This document shows, piece by piece, positions 10,863 through 24,460 of a stretch of 64,000 bases of DNA (positions are counted from its first letter, which is position 1; every line of letters starts with the position of its first letter). The notes under the pieces were generated by a model, which made no database searches, had not been told where the DNA came from, and saw only the letters and a list, made by a program, of their open reading frames with translations. The stretch lies in NCBI GenBank assembly GCA_037367405.1, contig JAZKJV010007251.1, positions 744,001-808,000 on the forward strand, read 5' to 3'. The translations under genes were made by a program, and so were the position numbers. The DNA is from Ottelia alismoides (lineage: Eukaryota > Streptophyta > Magnoliopsida > Alismatales > Hydrocharitaceae).

Positions 10863-13576
10863 CAACCCAAATTTTTTCAGCAATGAAGTAGGCACTAGAT
10901 ACACTATTAAGAGGTGTTTTTTTGAAATCTTGGTCCAACATATGGCATCTGATGAGAGGGACTCCCATGTATTTCTGTTTGCTTGGGAGATTGCTGATTG
11001 CATTCACTGTTGTCACATTTAAAACATGCTTCACATTTCTTTCTCTAGCTCGATGCAGCTTTCTCTTTGAAGTGCATGCCTCCTTCAATCCTTTCTTAAT
11101 GTTAGGCATGTACTTAATCGCCTCTAGCAGAGGCATTTCTAGAACAAGATTCTGAATTATTTCCACAACATCAGGATCAGACAAGATTGTTTTTTAATTT
11201 CTATATTTTTGTATTTTTGCATAGATGCAGGAAGTGGAATATTTATAGAATCAAAAGCATTGTTCTTATTTACAACAAAAATCAATGTCCACATCTTACT
11301 GTACAAATGGATGGTATAAAGGAGTGTCCACATCCATCAGAGGTAGGCATCCCAAAAATACTGGCGGGGCTGAGTCGGCTAGCTCCAGATTGGTTGCAGG
11401 TGTAGTCCTCTCTGTTCCTTGTGCGATGTCGCTTCGGCTGCTGCTATATTTTTGTTTTGATGATTTTTTTTTTAATTTTTGCTTCAGGTACTTATCTTCA
11501 TCTTCTTCTTCCTCACCCGGCCCTGCTGCTGGACCGGTTGATGCAGAAGATGATGATTCACTAGTAGAAGCTTTATTTTTCCCCTTCGTAGTGATAGAAG
11601 CCTGCAAAGTCCTACCGTTCTTGAGAGTAACAACATTAGATAAAAACATATCATGAATATATGACTCTGTAGGGTTAGACGAAACATCACAAACTACATG
11701 CTCTCTCTTCCTGAAGTTATTAGGGTTTGCATCCACCTATGCCGGAATGGGAGTTTTGGTGGTACTAAGGTAATCTAACTTCTGGCTCATTTCTGCAAGG
11801 CTCTTCACTAACTAAACAAACTAGTCCAAGGTAGGGTTCACAGGGGAAACCTCTGATAGTTCAGCATGTTGGCTATGTTGAGACTGGGAATGGTATGTAG
11901 GTTGCTGATAAGAATATTGGGGATTGTATTGAGGAGAAGGCTGATATTGGCAGTGCTGAGGAGGGTGCTACTGATATGGGGCAATCACGTACTATTGGTA
12001 TAACTATTGCTAATGGTATGATGACTGATGGTACTGACTCTGTCTCCAATTCTGCTAATATGATGGAGACTGCTGGTGGTGAGGTTGTTAGTTCTAGACA
12101 AGTCTCCCTCCTTTCTGTTGAGGGAATGGGTGGTTCCCTTGAGGCTGGCCCTACTGATGTCCACCTGGACAAGCCATCTGTGCATCATTTTGACCATATA
12201 CCATTCACCTCTCGAATGAGAGGAAAAGGTGGAGAACATGGATTCTGAATCATATAAAGCTTTGGCTGATACAATATTAACTGCTGCTGCGGCTGCTAAG
12301 GCGATGTAGGCTCAGGGGCCTACACGTAGTACACGTCCTAGACCACTCGTTGTGCTGGACTCTATTAAGGAGGCTGAGGTGATGATGGATCCTTAGTCTC
12401 AACAGGAGTCATAGCTGATGTAAAAATCGATTGGCAAGAGATGATGGTGCTCACCAACAGCTCCGGCTGTTTGGTGATTTGATTGAGTTTTTACAAATTC
12501 CACGTCCATTGTTCGATCATAAAAAGGTTTTCAAGGTCATGTGATTGTTTTTCAATGATGTCTACCTTGGACTGGTGGCTCCCTATGATGCTCAGATTGG
12601 AGCTCTCATCCCTGTCTGGATCATGTGATGCTGCCATGTGAACTTGCTTCTAAAGGTTCTATGGTTGGCACTGATAGGTGCAGGATGATGATAAAGCAGC
12701 CTCTCCTTTGGCCATTTCTTTGAAAATATGCTACATGATGCCCTCATATTTGTTAAAATGCAACCCACCACACACGACAGCAACGAGCCTCTACCTCTCC
12801 AGAGTAAGTCCTCCAAAGAAGTGTTGGACCAGGCTAGTCTGAGGAATGTCATGATGGAGACACTTTTTTTGCAAATCTATGAAACACTCCCAAGTCCCAT
12901 GAATAGACTCGTGGGTGGCTTTGGAAAAATTGGCAATCCTGGCTCTCGTCTGATTGAGCTGCCCAAGAGGGTAGAATTTAGGCAAGAATGCAGAATTTAG
13001 CTCCTCCCAGGTTATGATAACCTTTCCCAGATGATTGACCCAATAAAGTGACTTATCTTGAAGGCTGAATGGAAACGTCACCATATTTATTGCCTAATGG
13101 GATGTTAGGGTAGTGAGTTGTTCCACAGATGCGAGAAAATTGTTGAAGACGAATGTATGGTTCTCCATTAGCATTCCCATGGGAGGTGGGATGAAGAACC
13201 AAGAGTTGAGGCTTCAACTCAAAGTGTTCATGGACCAGTGGGATTTGGATCCACTCGCTCATCTTTTCTGTGCTTGGGTTATACGTCTCTTTGAGAGTAG
13301 GCTTGGGCCTCACTCCCTAGGCTCGTCTACCAACCCTCCATGACCTCCATCTTCTCTTTTTTCCTCTCCTCCTCCTCCTCCTAGGTTATCTCTCCTTCTC
13401 TTAAGATCATTTAACATGTCTTGGAAGGCATCCTGGGCCAATGCCTAGTCAGTGAGCTGCTACTAGATTGCTTGTATAGAAGCAAGAAGCTGGGCGTTCA
13501 CTATATTTTGATTCGAGTGTTGGCCTGGTTGTGGCAGTGGGTGCTGCGGTCCCTTTCCTTTTCTAGTTGGAGCCAT
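10863..13576 (-). pseudogene. Gag plus start of protease of element B
   Basis: The frame starts at the - strand ATG at 13576 with MAPTRKGKGPQHPLP and has several stops. A Retrotrans_gag capsid domain lies at about 13250-12790, with the conserved order SLQDKSLYWVNHLGKVIITW, EELNSAFLPKFYPLGQLNQT, ANFSKATHESIHGTWECF. The C-terminal part has LSNVVTLKNGRTLQ (the Athila RSGK/R-LQ motif; 11640-11600), then SDPDVVEIIQNLVLEMPLLE, then a basic segment and a protease start with a damaged active site (NSVSS). The frame enters the A LTR at 10862. Gag forms the cytoplasmic virus-like particle. The + strand frames at 10922-11155, 11187-11656, 11976-12248, 12728-13343 and 13719-13943 are shadows or chance frames. 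Confidence 0.8.
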
Positions 13577-15540
13577 ATGTGAATCTAACTCTGATTATGA
13601 AAGTATATCTAGCTCCAGATCGAGCTCTAGATCTTCAAATGGAATAATGCCCTAATCAGTCTGAATTGAAGCACCAAGGATGGAGCAGTATACCGAGTGA
13701 AATTAGTTTCCATATAAAATGGGCAGAGTTCACGACAAGATTGATCCTGGATTATTGAAGAATATGTGGAGTCTGGATAGCGATTCGCATGGTTCGAACT
13801 ATTATCTCAAGAATCATCTTGAATTATTGGAGAAGGTGGCTACATGGAATCGATGTGGGTGTCTGCCGGGTCCCGACCAAGCCATCCATGAGTCACCATA
13901 TCAGAGTTCAAGAGGAAGATCGATGAAGGATGAAAATACTTAGATGAACAAGAAAAGGAGTGCAAAACAGTAGAATGGATCAAAGTGAGGGGGGGTCAAA
14001 TGAGAAGAAAATGAAAGGGGAAATGGTGTAAATGTGCGGGACTGATCTTTGATCTTAATCTAAATCAAGAAAACACCAAACAAGTCTTGGATTTACAAAT
14101 TCAACACAAGTGAAGCCGTGAAGGTTCAACTATTTTTATCTTTTCAATTTTATTATGTTTTGAGGGCAAAATATTTTCACAAGTCCTTAGAGGGATATAC
14201 CTATAGGAATATGTGTATTGCCAGAAAAGTACCCCGTAATTGTTCCACCTCCTTTGTAACATGTGACCTGCACACTTAGAGATTCTTGATCTCATTCCTG
14301 GGGGGCTACTTAACAAAAGAGTAGAGAAAGAAAGCCAATAGGCAAAACCACTACCTCCCTCGCAAGCGAGGTACTCGGATGCATGGCAATGAGACATACA
14401 CCCTACATGGGCATGGCCTATTCTCAATACTTCAGACCAAGTCAAATGCTCCACACAAGGTGGGATAACTATTGTCGACAAGGCCCTACATGCCTACGTA
14501 CAATAGAAGCTCCAATACTTCGCTGTCCTAGGTGATAATCAAGGCTGCCACGGTATAGGTTTTGGGCTCTAATCCTTAGGGTCCATGCCTCACTCTGTCT
14601 GAATGTTACCTGGAAATAATGAATGCTTTATGAATCAAAAATAATGATGTCCATTAAGAATTTTAATTAAGGTCAAAGTATTATCAATAGTCCCTTTGTT
14701 TTTAATTTTTGATTTTCAATTTTTTGAGAATTTTTAATGCAAGGTGCCTAATGATTTTTTGTATTTTCTTTGAATCTTAAGTGAGCAAAAACAAAGAGAG
14801 ATGACAAAAAAGCAATGCAATGGGATACTAGGGTGGAAATCTCACCGTCGTATCAAATAATACAGGAAAGGTAAGGATACATAGAATGTTTCCCATCTCT
14901 CTACATGTGGGATGCAAGGCAAAAATTTAAACATCTACACTATATGAGCGGTATGCAAAAACTTTAGATCACCATAAACATGAATTGTTAGTAACATGAA
15001 GATTCAGAGTCTAGTTATCTAGAAATGAGACACAAAAGTCCGATCTTGGAGACTCCTCATTGCCTGCCACAACAGGTCCTACTAGTGTCGTATGGAGAAT
15101 GTCTCAGCGCTCAGTCTCAAATCCAAATAATCAACAACTGATTTTGATTAATTCCAAGCATAGAGAGTTATAGGTGCATGATTCTATTTAAGGTTTGGAC
15201 CTAATTTATCGAGTCAAGCAATCCTAGATCTAGGGATTCAACCACATAAAACAAAGAAACAGAAAGAAAGAAAACTTAAAATGAATGAAATAGAATAAAA
15301 TAAAAGGTGAAGAAAAATACAAAAAAAAACTGACGAGGCCCTTAGGTGAACAAACACCCGAGCAATGGACCTCGTGAAGTAGAAGTGTCCAAGTGTCCAA
15401 ATTATTACAAATTAATATACAAAAAATAAAATGAAAACACTCTCTCATAAAATAAATCAAAAAATGCTATAAGAATTTGCTCCTCTCCTTCTCTCTCTCT
15501 CTCTCTTTCTCTCTTCGATTGGCTTCCAAGTAAAAGAGCA
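13577..15540 (-). other. Unassigned stretch upstream of B gag
   Basis: Expected to be the leader, and possibly LTR, of B, but no primer-binding site or LTR terminus was recognised. The - strand frames at 14481-14101 and 15460-15230 show no known motif. A CT microsatellite lies near its right end, next to the insertion point of C. Confidence 0.4.
15489..15514 (+). repeat. (CT)n microsatellite
   Basis: A run of CT dinucleotides, interrupted once by TTT, 27 bp left of the C insertion point. Confidence 0.85.
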
Positions 15541-18500
15541 TGATGAATATGCATTTCATCATCCTTATTCATTTATTTTATCTTAAATTCCCTTATAAAA
15601 TACCTATAAATATCAATAAATCTATACTTTTGCTAATTCTAATTCTTACGTAAATACTGTATATTTATCACTATTTTAACCTAAAACAAATAAAAATTGA
15701 AATAAAGGAAAAATGAAGAAAATCAAATACTATATATGAAATAAATACAAGCTTACTCTAACATCAAGAGAAGGTCAAGACTTGACGTGATCGACAATGA
15801 ATAAAGTATGGGGAAATAAGACTCAATCACCAAAATAATCAAGAAAATCAATTCTCATCTGTGCATGTTCATAACTTGTATATCATTATACATATTACAT
15901 ATTTTATACACTGATTTATTTGTCACCAAATTCACTCCAAATAAATTTGTTTTTTCTTAGAACTTGTACATAAAAATAAGTTGCAAATATGAAAAATAAT
16001 TGCAAAAATAATCATTATATAGTTTGTAAATAACAATACTTTGAAAAAGCTGCAAAATTCAACTTGTTAGATAAATATCTTCTCCATCAAAACTCCAAAT
16101 GAAGCGAACTCACTTTTATTTAATAAGAATTAAATAATCTTTAAAATGAAGGCAGTTTCATAAAAATCGGAATTAAGATGAGAATTGTGGCTTTTTGAGG
16201 TGCTATTGTATATTATGCCTATGTATATTATGTATGTATATTTATTTTTTTGTATTCTTGTATAAAATATGTTTTCAACTATTTGTATATATTGTATTTT
16301 ACTTATATAAAATACAAATAAAAATCATAAACCAAAAATAAATAAATAAAATAATGTATATATTGTGTGTGTGTATATATCACTATGTATTTTGTCAAAT
16401 ACCCCTATTTATTTATCCTAATAAATTACTTCATAAAAATAAAATAAAATATTGTTGAAATCCTTGTAAAATGTTATAAAATAATAAATTATAAAATTAT
16501 ATTTATATTTGCAAAAATAATGTATTATAAATACAAGTGTTGTATATATATATGGGTATATATACCTATGAATAAGAGGTTTTATTTATTTTTACGCTAG
16601 TTTGTAATTATTTCAATAATTAAAAGCCATAATAAATATGTAATTTTAATTACTAACATATTTTATTTTCTACACTTGTTTATTTGAAACCATTTACTAT
16701 TTTATTTTTAATTTATTACATTTTCCTTATTTTGTCTTTTTCTATTTCTGTCTTATTCTGTTTGCGTTCTGATTGGTCAAGCCCATGTCTGTTGACCCAG
16801 GTAAACTCCCCAATCCTCCACCCTGGCCCGCTCGTTTCTCTTGCCAACCCTACTTCTCTATTTTTTCCAACCATTCCAACCACCAAACACCTCTGCATTC
16901 TTCTCCGATCTTCCAGCATAATCAACCAACTTGATCACCTAACAATCAATTCCACCTTCTATGTCTCAATTCATGTGATATTTGAGTTCCAAAACTCACC
17001 GGACTCCCGCATATTTATAGATCCAAACCATCCCCCACACCCGCTGATCTGTTTTCCTAGAGATTTCTCGCCCAAGCTGAGTGTTATGGAGCGTTGCAGT
17101 GATAGGGCATCGCCTCTACGACTGGGAGTAAGTTAGATAAACAAGAGGACTTGGTCCAATACATCACCAGACCGTTCTTTAGAGATGTTGAATCTCTTCG
17201 TTTGCCACATCGAATTGAGGCGATAACCCCATCTTCCTCACCATTGGTAGCTTAGGTATCCAGTAGTTGTAATTTCATTTTATCTTCGCATTTTAATACC
17301 ATAATTACGTTAAATCCATTCATCTTTCACCTTCTCTCTGATTTGCTTGATTGGATCTCCACTATCATTGATTTCACCTCCATTCACTTCAATAACCATC
17401 GCACGACCTGCTTCATTCTTCTTTCCATGCCTCATCGCCCTAGATCTTGCTAGATCTGGATCTTGACTCATCTCCGACCACCCCTTCGTCGGAGTCTACC
17501 TATCTAGTCCATCCATTTGTTTTCTATCCTAATAACTTGGCCAGAATGCCTCTCCGAGAACGATTGAACAACTTGCAAGTTTTTGGAGCAGAAGTGGTGG
17601 TGTAGATCAAGATCTGGAGGTTGCAATTGAGTTATAGATATCTAAAGCTCCAGATCGAGCATCGGTCATTGCTAGGACTCACTCACATATCCAGGCATCG
17701 TGGTGGAGCGTGGAGGATAAGATTGGACCTGAAGGAGGATCTATCGACCTAGATCGGCTGATCTTCGGTCGATTGATGGTCTCCAGGCACGACATTCATA
17801 CTTGTTCTTCTAGACTTCTTTGCACCCATTGGATCAAGAACTAAGCTGCCCGATTTTCATCTGAGTCGTTGAACGAGCCCCAAATTTCTATCGGATGAAG
17901 CTCTTCAGATCGAATCACCATCGTCTGTGTACACCCAATTAATGATCGTAGATTCTGATCTAGGTCCGCTATTCACAGTTGTCAGATCTACACAAATATA
18001 GCACATGGCTTGGTGATGAATTGCTCCTTTAACCATGCTATTTTTTAGAATTTACACTAAGCCCCCAGTGGAAACGTGTCAGAACCTTAGTGTTTGAAAA
18101 CTTGCATTCTCACCCTTGTTGTTTATTTTATTGGCACTGGGTCCTATTTGAATTGAAGATCGTACACACATGTGTCATTCTGGTAAATTTGTAATAAAAC
18201 AATGTATTTGATTATTATTGTTTACCCCCATAAAATAAAAAAATCACATAAAAGTTTGTGGCAGCGCGACTTACGTGCGCCAACACAAGCTTTTAGTGGA
18301 AAAATTGCAATTTTACCACCTCATTTCTTTGCTTTATTGTACATTTTGTCTAGAAAAAAATTTCCTTTGCAACAAGGTCCCTGTGAGTTAGTCTTTTAAT
18401 TCATTTATTAGTTGCTTTAATTAATTAGTAAATCATCATTAAAAAATCCAAAAAAATTATCTTCTGCTAATTCAATGTATTTTCCCTAATTTTAGTTTTG

Positions 18501-19380
18501 ATAATAAGTTTTATTATTTTTAACAATACATATTTGCATTAGAAAATCAATAACAAATTGAAAAATCTTTTGAAAAATTTAAAAAAAATCTATTTGCACA
18601 TTTTTGTTTATTTTATTTTATGGATAAATTTTGCGTGCCAATTCCTCATAAAAACAAAAAAATAGGAAAATATTAAAAACACTACAAAAGTCATATAAAT
18701 TCATTATAAATTCTTAATATTGAATAAAATACCTTTCTGGATTAGTTTAAGAATAATCTTTCTGTTAGTGATCATTTCTTTCGTTTTTTTACTTTATTTT
18801 TTATTTTAAAAATCCAAAAACAACTGTTGTATTTTCTATTTTCTTGATTTCTTATTTTTAATTGATTTGTAAATCCTAAAATTTTGAAAACTCTCGAAAA
18901 TCATGAAAAGAATATATTGTTTTAATTTTATATATACTTTTGCTATATTTTAAAAATAGAAAATCTTGCCTTATTTTATTTTTTCTTTATTCTTCTTAAT
19001 TGTTTGTTTCTTTTATTTTAAAAATCTGATTTTTTTGCAAAAAATAAAAATAAATAAAAATACATAATCATAAAACCTTAAAATAAAAAAATTTAAAATA
19101 TAAAAATAAAAATGTAAATAACCCACAAAATCAAGAGTTACATAAAGAGTCTCCTCCATTATTTCTTTGATTTTTCATTGATTTAAATAACCCTCGGGAT
19201 TTGTAGCCTTCCTGAGTTCGATACTGTACGCTATACTGGTAAATAAATAGTAAACTTTTGTTGCTAACATTTCTTTGAATTATTTATATCTTGAGAAATA
19301 AATAAAATTTTTGTTTGAAGCTTCTTTTGGTTGCAATGACATTCTCACCTTGTGATTAATTCCATTAAATAAAAACTAAA
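15541..19380 (+). repeat. 5' LTR of element C
   Basis: It begins TGATGAATATGCATTTCATC and ends just before the primer-binding site, 3.84 kb in length. The first about 490 bp match 30235-30723. A more GC-rich stretch lies at about 16780-18000 and a GT donor-like site at 17128. The frame at 16684-17136 (150 residues) lies around the expected transcript start and has no known motif. The last about 1.1 kb is AT-rich with many short A runs. Confidence 0.85.
17128..17133 (+). promoter_or_regulatory. Putative 5' splice site in C LTR
   Basis: GGGAGTAAGT gives a GTAAGT donor. It follows GTTGCAGTGATAGGGCATCG, which sits where A and G have GACAGCGAGTCGG before their donor-like site. Confidence 0.35.
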
Positions 19381-19382
19381 AA

Positions 19383-19400
19383 TGGCACCGTTGCTGGGAG
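19383..19400 (+). other. Primer-binding site of C
   Basis: TGGCACCGTTGCTGGGAG lies directly after the LTR and is close to the tRNA-Asp-type site TGGCGCCGTTGCCGGGGA. Confidence 0.85.
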
Positions 19401-21465
19401 GAACGAAGATGGTATCTAGGTTCTTCTTTTAGCATGCTATTGTTGGTTTTTGTATATAGTTGTTTTTTTTTATTTTCTCTTGTCTATATTCATGTCATTT
19501 CTTCTCTTATTGTCTTGTCTATATTTCTGTCTTTATTTCCTATATATACATATTTTCTGTCGTTTATTTTTCTTTCGTTTTCTGTATATATCTATTGTGG
19601 ATCTGCATCTTGTTGAGGAGTGAGCACTCATTTAGAGTACTGCATGCTGTGAGGGATCTTATACAATGCTTGTATGATTCGATTTGTTGGATATAGAAAG
19701 CTCCCCAAGATCGGACTTTGGAATTCATTTCAGATCATTATTTCTTACTCTTCTCATTTTTCTATTCATATCCACTTCCATATTTCGTTGTTTGTTTGTT
19801 TTCTATTTTTTGTTCTTATTTTCTTTTATTTTGATCATATTGTTCATATGATCTACCATATCTTTTTTTTTCTCTCTTTCTTGCGAGGGTCCAATGAGCA
19901 ACAGTGGGATTCCCAGGAGCACCCTTACAAAGAGGAGGCGACTCGTTTCTTCATCAAGCAACATAAGAGCATATGAGAGGAGGAATAGAAGTTTTGGAGG
20001 ATTTTCGAGCAAAAATTTTGCACATATATTTTCTGTTTTATTTTTATTCTTTTATTTACATCATCATTCTTCTAAAAAATTATAATTATTCTTTTGGCAC
20101 TTGCCTCTTTTTCTGTTTTCTCTAAGGCCATTTTATACCCTTGTGGATTGCGGGGTCTATTTCACCAAGTGACAGTGCACTTGGGGGACCTCACAAGTTT
20201 TTGTTTTCCATCGCTTTTATTTTTATTTGTTTCTCGTGGTTTTCTATGCTTGAGCCCTTAATAGTAGGTTCTATTTTCCTTGTCTGAGCCAGGTAATCGA
20301 TTAGGTCCAAAGCTCCTAAACTAGAATATTTGTTCTGAAGACTAGATCATAGGATTGGACTTAGTTAAATTAATTATTTCTTGCCCGCTAATAGAAATTA
20401 CTGCTTAGGATGTTTCTCATGCATCACTAAGGCTAGTTTACATTTTTTATCTTTATTTTATGCGAGCATCATCTTGCATGTAGGCTGTTGGAGCAAGGTA
20501 CACATTTCTTATCTCGTGCATGCATTATTGATTTCTATCACATTACTTTTCCTATCTCATCTCTTGATTTTTCTCACGTAGGAAATAAAGGAATTGGAAA
20601 ATTTGTTAGATGGATTTCTTGAAAAAATCTAATAAAATGATAACCCAATAAAAAAGGGGTTGTTAATTATACTTGATCTAAATTGAATGTAACAATCAAA
20701 TCATTGTTTTAGGGAGAGTAACCCCCTCATTGTTTGCGAGTACTTACCTCCAGACAGAGTGGGTGAGGGCATAAACTTAATGATAGAGTTCAAATGTTTA
20801 GACTTGTGCCCTATGCTCATGTGCACTACTATTTGGTGCATGCTTGAGTTGCAAGCACTTGCCTCAGACGTTAGAAAATCATTTTGTTGTTCTCCTCCTC
20901 TTATCTCCCTTTGGGCTGATATTGAACACGTCAACTTGGGAAGATAGTTACATTTTGGGGAGATTTGAGGATGTACGCTGGGCGTTAGTGGCGACTCACC
21001 CTGTGTGCTTGGTAGTAAGTAACTTTTTGTAGTTCACTAAACTAAAATTGAAAAGATAATTGACCAAACTTTCACGATCTTCACTTACATTTAGTTGGTG
21101 AATCGGGGGTTTGCATTGTATTTGTTTGTTAGTGTAAAGATCCTTCCATGCCATTAGCGCCTTTTCTTCATTTTTCTTCTTGTCTTGACATCGCATTATC
21201 GCATCTCACCTTTTGTTATCAAAGATGTCAGATTGGAGGATTTCTTGTTCAGACTTTGCAAGCACATATTTTCATACTCCTTTTCGGTTGTCTTCTATTC
21301 AGGAAGACTCATTTCCCAAATATTCCTCTTTCCCTACATCCCCAATCTTTTCAATAATAAATCCTTTGTTTGACACTGACTCTAATCTCGAACTTTGAGA
21401 TTCCATTATTTCTAAGGACTAATCAAGTGTCCTATACATTTTCAGAGACAAATTCTAAGAACTTG
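19401..21465 (+). other. Untranslated leader of C
   Basis: About 2 kb of leader with shared blocks GATTGCGGGGTCTATTT (20148) and TTGCCCGCTAATAG (20380) also found in the A leader. Frames at 19434-19976, 20381-20581, 20759-21032 and 21148-21398 are hydrophobic or T-rich chance frames with no recognised domain. Confidence 0.65.
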
Positions 21466-23690
21466 ATGCCACCAAAGAACAAGAATCCCATGGTAGAGCA
21501 AAATGAGATCAACAGTACAATGTTAGCAATTATTCATGCTATTCAAGAATAGTTGGCTGCGCAAGCTGACATCTAGGCTGGATTGAGAGATATGATCTAC
21601 GAGCTGAGGAATGATATAGGAGATAGGAGAGAGGTGGGTGAGCAACCGAATGGAGGTGGGAATGGGGGAGGAGGAGCTGATCCATTAGTTGAGCCAATGG
21701 ATAAGCTCACACGTAAGGATGCCTATAATCTAGGTGTAGGACAAACTAATGCGTGGATTCAAATACCTACGATTCATGGGCATTTCATGCCGAAGGCCAT
21801 AATTTTACCTTTACTCCCCGTATTCCATGGACACATACACGAGGAACCTTACATACACCTCAAGCAATTTGATTGTATTTATAGAACTATACACTACCCT
21901 AATATTCTGTTAGAGGTAGTGAAGATGACAACTTTCTTGTTCAGTCTGATGGACAAGGAATTGCATTAGGTTAATCATTTGGGGAAAGTTGTCATGACTT
22001 GGGAGGAATTGAGGTCTACCTTCATGAGCAAGTTTTATCCTCTAGGATGGCTTAATCAGATGCAGCCATTGATAGCTAACTTCTCCCAGATGTCCCATGA
22101 GCTGATTCACGAGGCATGGGAACGTTTCAGAGACTTGCTGAAGAAGTGCCCCCATTACGATATACTAAAGACTAGCCTTATGTAGAATGTCTTTGGGGTT
22201 TGAGCATTGAAAATCAGAGATTGGTAGATGCTGCTTGTGGGGGATCCCACTTCAACAAGGACAAGGATGTCCTCTATCATATTTTCGAGGAGATGGTAGA
22301 GAGCTCTACAACACTTTTTTCTTTACGTGCTTTTCAGAAGCATCATGTACCTTCTCCTTTGGTACCCCACAAGGCCGTCAACATGATGGCATCTCACGAT
22401 GTGAATAGGGTGTACAATACAAATCTGACCATTATAGGAAATCACTTATACAAAGTAGCTATAATAAAGAAACGTTCTATAGACTTAAAAAGTTACATGT
22501 GATCGTGAAGAGGACAAAGTAGTTGGATAAGATGGATGAGATTACGAAGCATCTAGAGCTTCTTGTTACTACAATTCAATCATGTTAAAGTGTGAGTGCT
22601 ATAGCTGATACTTCTACTCCTACACTTCTTCCATGACTTTAGCACAACAGGGTACCGGAGCACTATCCACTGCTTAGCACGTTTACTATGTGCAGACCCC
22701 GGATCAAGTCCCACAACAGTCACCTCCAACATGTATTGTATCGTACCACCATGAAAAATTTTACATTTCTGAGCAGCAATCTCCACCTTCACCTCTCTTT
22801 CAGGAGGTGAATGACATTTGGTTGGACCGAGAGCGCAGCCAGCCCTGTCCATTAGGACAAGGTCAGTTGGGTTCGCAGCCGAGTCAGAGGCCCATCCACC
22901 ATTTTCTGGGAGGGAGAGCACAACCTCAACACCAACAACTACAACCTCATTTTTTGTCTCCACCACACTTCCAAAATTAGAGCCATGGACAACATCATAT
23001 GCAACCTACATATATTTATCAGCCTTATTATCAGCAGCAACCTGCACGGTTTTTGCACCCTCCTCCTCCTTACATGTAGTAGTAATTGTCTGCATATTCT
23101 GGGTATCAGTAGCCTCCATAGTACCAGTCTTAGAGATAGACTGTAGTTAAGCATCCAAAGGCACCTTTAGTGAACCCAACATTAGATCATCTAGTACTTT
23201 TGATGAAGAACATGAATGATTTAACTCAGAGGCTTGACGATCCGACCACAATGAACACATCAATACAATCCCAAGTCGAAGCCAACCCAACAACTTCAGA
23301 CGGAAGGAGCAGGTAGCCCATGATCCATCCACCACTAAGATACGTATGGACCTTGATTTTACTTATTTATCTGACACCATTCATCTCAGGAGTGGTAGGA
23401 GATTGCAGTCGCCTGCACATCAGTTGGGATTGGGAGATCGAGCCACTGAGAGAGCTATGCTAACTAAATCATCATCTTCACTAGTAGAGCATCGATCTAG
23501 CGTTATAAAACCAAAGCATGAAGGATCAACATCAACCTCTACTTCTTTAACACCGCCATCACCATCAATATCTAGAAAAATACAAAAAGAAAATAAAGGA
23601 AGATGCATTATCGAGTCGACCATGAAGGAGAACACATCGGTCACGAAGTCTTCTTCAGCACCAACAAACCATGCAACCACCTAGTTTTTC
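21466..23690 (+). pseudogene. Gag of element C
   Basis: The start ATG at 21466 gives MPPKNKNPMVEQNEINSTML, comparable in position to MAPTRKGKG of B. A Retrotrans_gag capsid domain lies at about 21730-22190, with NAWIQIPTIHGHFMPKA, GKVVMTWEELRSTFMSKFYP and ANFSQMSHELIHEAWERFRD. In-frame stops occur near 21550 and 21967, and a frameshift near 22190. The C-terminal part is Gln/Pro-rich (about 22690-23050), then has a coil (LVLLMKNMNDLTQRLDD) and SDTIHLRSGRRLQ, the conserved Athila motif. Gag assembles the cytoplasmic particle. No CCHC zinc knuckle was seen. Antisense frames here are shadows. Confidence 0.85.
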
Positions 23691-23869
23691 CTTTTTCTTC
23701 TTCTACTCATGTATTGGATAACATTGTCCAGACCGATTCTTGTTATCCACATGTACATGATGACTCTGATTTGAACAACTAAAATGAGTAGTTTAATGTT
23801 TCTTCTGATTCTATTCCATTTCCTTCTACTTTAAATAAAACTAAAAAAATTCAAAAATTAAAAACAACA

Positions 23870-24460
23870 TTATCTGATCCTAGAGTGGTAAGGATACTTC
23901 AGAACATCTTTTTAAAGATGCCCGTCCTTAAGGCCATGGAGCACATGCCCGCAATTAAAAGGGAATGAAAGAAGCATGTACTCAAAAGCGTCAACTAGTG
24001 CAAACATACGAAAGAAAATAGAGAAGAACATATTGACCATGGACACAGTTCAGGCCATCAGCAACCTCTCGCCCAAAAAGAAAGATAATGAAGCACCTCA
24101 CACCTGTTGCAAGATTTTTTATCAAGGGTTTGATCATACACTACTCTACAGAGGATCATCCAGTAATCTCATACCATCCTCTCTACTCATTGAGTTTGGG
24201 TTAGGGCCTCTTAGATCCACTAGGATGATCCTTCGGTTTGCTAATAAATTGATCAAGAGGTCGAGAGGCATTCTCAAGGATGTTATCGTAAGCATGCAAT
24301 GAATGAGATTCCTGATTGATTTTGTTATCATGGACATGGATACCTCTGCACCATTACTCCATACCCCGATCATATTGGTCGACCATTCCTTCGAACAACC
24401 GAAGCAGTATTTGATTATGGTATTGGAGAGATAACCTTTCACTCCTTCAGTGACAAGGTT
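23870..24460 (+). pseudogene. Protease domain of element C
   Basis: A preceding gag tail (VVRILQNIFLKMPVLKAMEH) leads into a retropepsin-like region. LLYRGSSSNLIPSSLLIEFG aligns with the active-site segment of A and F, but the catalytic aspartate is replaced (Y-R-G-S), so it cannot be an active aspartic protease. LRFANKLIKRSRGILKDV and a decayed ILGRPFL (ILVDHSF) follow. Stops and a frame change occur after 24302. Confidence 0.75.

Larger units (their letters stand above)
10863..15540 (-). mobile_element. Element B: Athila/Tat-type gag portion, split by A and bordered by C
   Basis: On the - strand this region carries the 5' half of an element: a 2 kb upstream stretch, gag, and the beginning of protease, where A interrupts it. 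The rest of pol would lie left of A, outside the window. No LTR or primer-binding site of B was found. Confidence 0.75.
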
